From NCBI GenBank assembly GCA_050698355.1, contig JBOHBN010000139.1, positions 1 to 31,107 on the forward strand: a DNA stretch of 31,107 bases, read 5' to 3'. The stretch is from JBOHBN01 sp050698355 (GTDB lineage: Bacteria; Actinomycetota; Actinomycetes; Streptosporangiales; WHST01). Below, piece by piece: positions 31,081 through 31,107 of the stretch; position 1 is the first letter of the stretch, and each line of letters begins with the position of its first letter. Below the pieces are notes generated by a model. That model saw only the letters and a list, made by a program, of their open reading frames with translations. It did no database searches and was not told where the DNA came from. Position numbers and translations under genes: made by a program.

Positions 31081-31107
31081 GTGTCAGTAGCTCAGCCCGC
31101 TATAGCG
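31081..31107. repeat. Copy 2 (truncated by window end) of the dispersed palindrome
   Basis: 27 nt identical to 24793-24819: the left 16-nt arm plus the central CGCTATAGCG. It begins 33 nt after the LLM gene stop, so it probably is a downstream hairpin there too; the right arm lies beyond the window. Confidence 0.7.

Noticed and set aside
1..31107. CRISPR arrays, tRNA/rRNA genes, prophage or transposase genes
   Set aside because: No regularly spaced direct repeats, cloverleaf-like tRNA sequence or recognisable mobile-element protein was found on reading both strands; short or divergent examples could have been missed by eye.

Overview
The window is chromosomal DNA from a very high-GC Gram-positive bacterium, almost certainly an actinomycete. 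Third codon positions are strongly G/C, GTG starts are frequent, the two binding proteins carry lipoprotein signal peptides, and many genes are coupled by 4-nt ATGA/GTGA overlaps. I see no rRNA, tRNA, CRISPR array, phage gene or insertion sequence. Three carbon-source utilisation cassettes fill nearly all of it.

Region 1 (147-4036, plus strand) is a sugar/polyol uptake operon: lipoprotein binding protein, RbsC-type permease, single-domain ATPase, and a Gfo/Idh/MocA dehydrogenase that keeps the inositol-dehydrogenase catalytic residues at the right spacing. Region 2 (4103-6499, minus) holds an aldo/keto reductase and an NCS1-family permease. It is separated from region 1 by an imperfect 52-nt hairpin.

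Region 3 (6737-15729) looks like a complete sialic-acid (N-acetylneuraminate) uptake and breakdown cassette. A five-gene peptide-type ABC transporter (binding protein, two permeases, two ATPases; plus strand) converges on lyase-kinase-epimerase genes (nanA/nanK/nanE-like; minus strand). A GntR/FCD regulator is divergent from the lyase gene. A near-identical 22-bp operator-like site lies in front of both the transporter and the lyase/regulator pair, which suggests one GntR regulon.

Region 4 (15787-31047) looks like an aromatic or furan acid degradation island: cyclase-family hydrolase, UbiD decarboxylase, SSS symporter, SDR, MHS-type MFS transporter, a three-component molybdenum hydroxylase (CoxL, CoxM, and a CoxS-CoxG fusion), an enoyl-CoA hydratase family protein, an acyl-CoA ligase, and divergently a PadR regulator with a VOC protein and a luciferase-like monooxygenase. 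The combination of CoA ligase, Mo-hydroxylase, crotonase-fold protein and UbiD matches the functional parts list of the Cupriavidus hmf pathway for 2-furoate and 2,5-furandicarboxylate. My leading hypothesis is an actinobacterial version with a different gene order, extra genes and a different regulator class. Substrate identity is inference.

Unusually long palindromes lie at four gene boundaries. One of them (24793-24836) has a second, window-truncated copy at 31081-31107, and the first copy supplies the stop codon and last dozen codons of the large molybdenum hydroxylase subunit.
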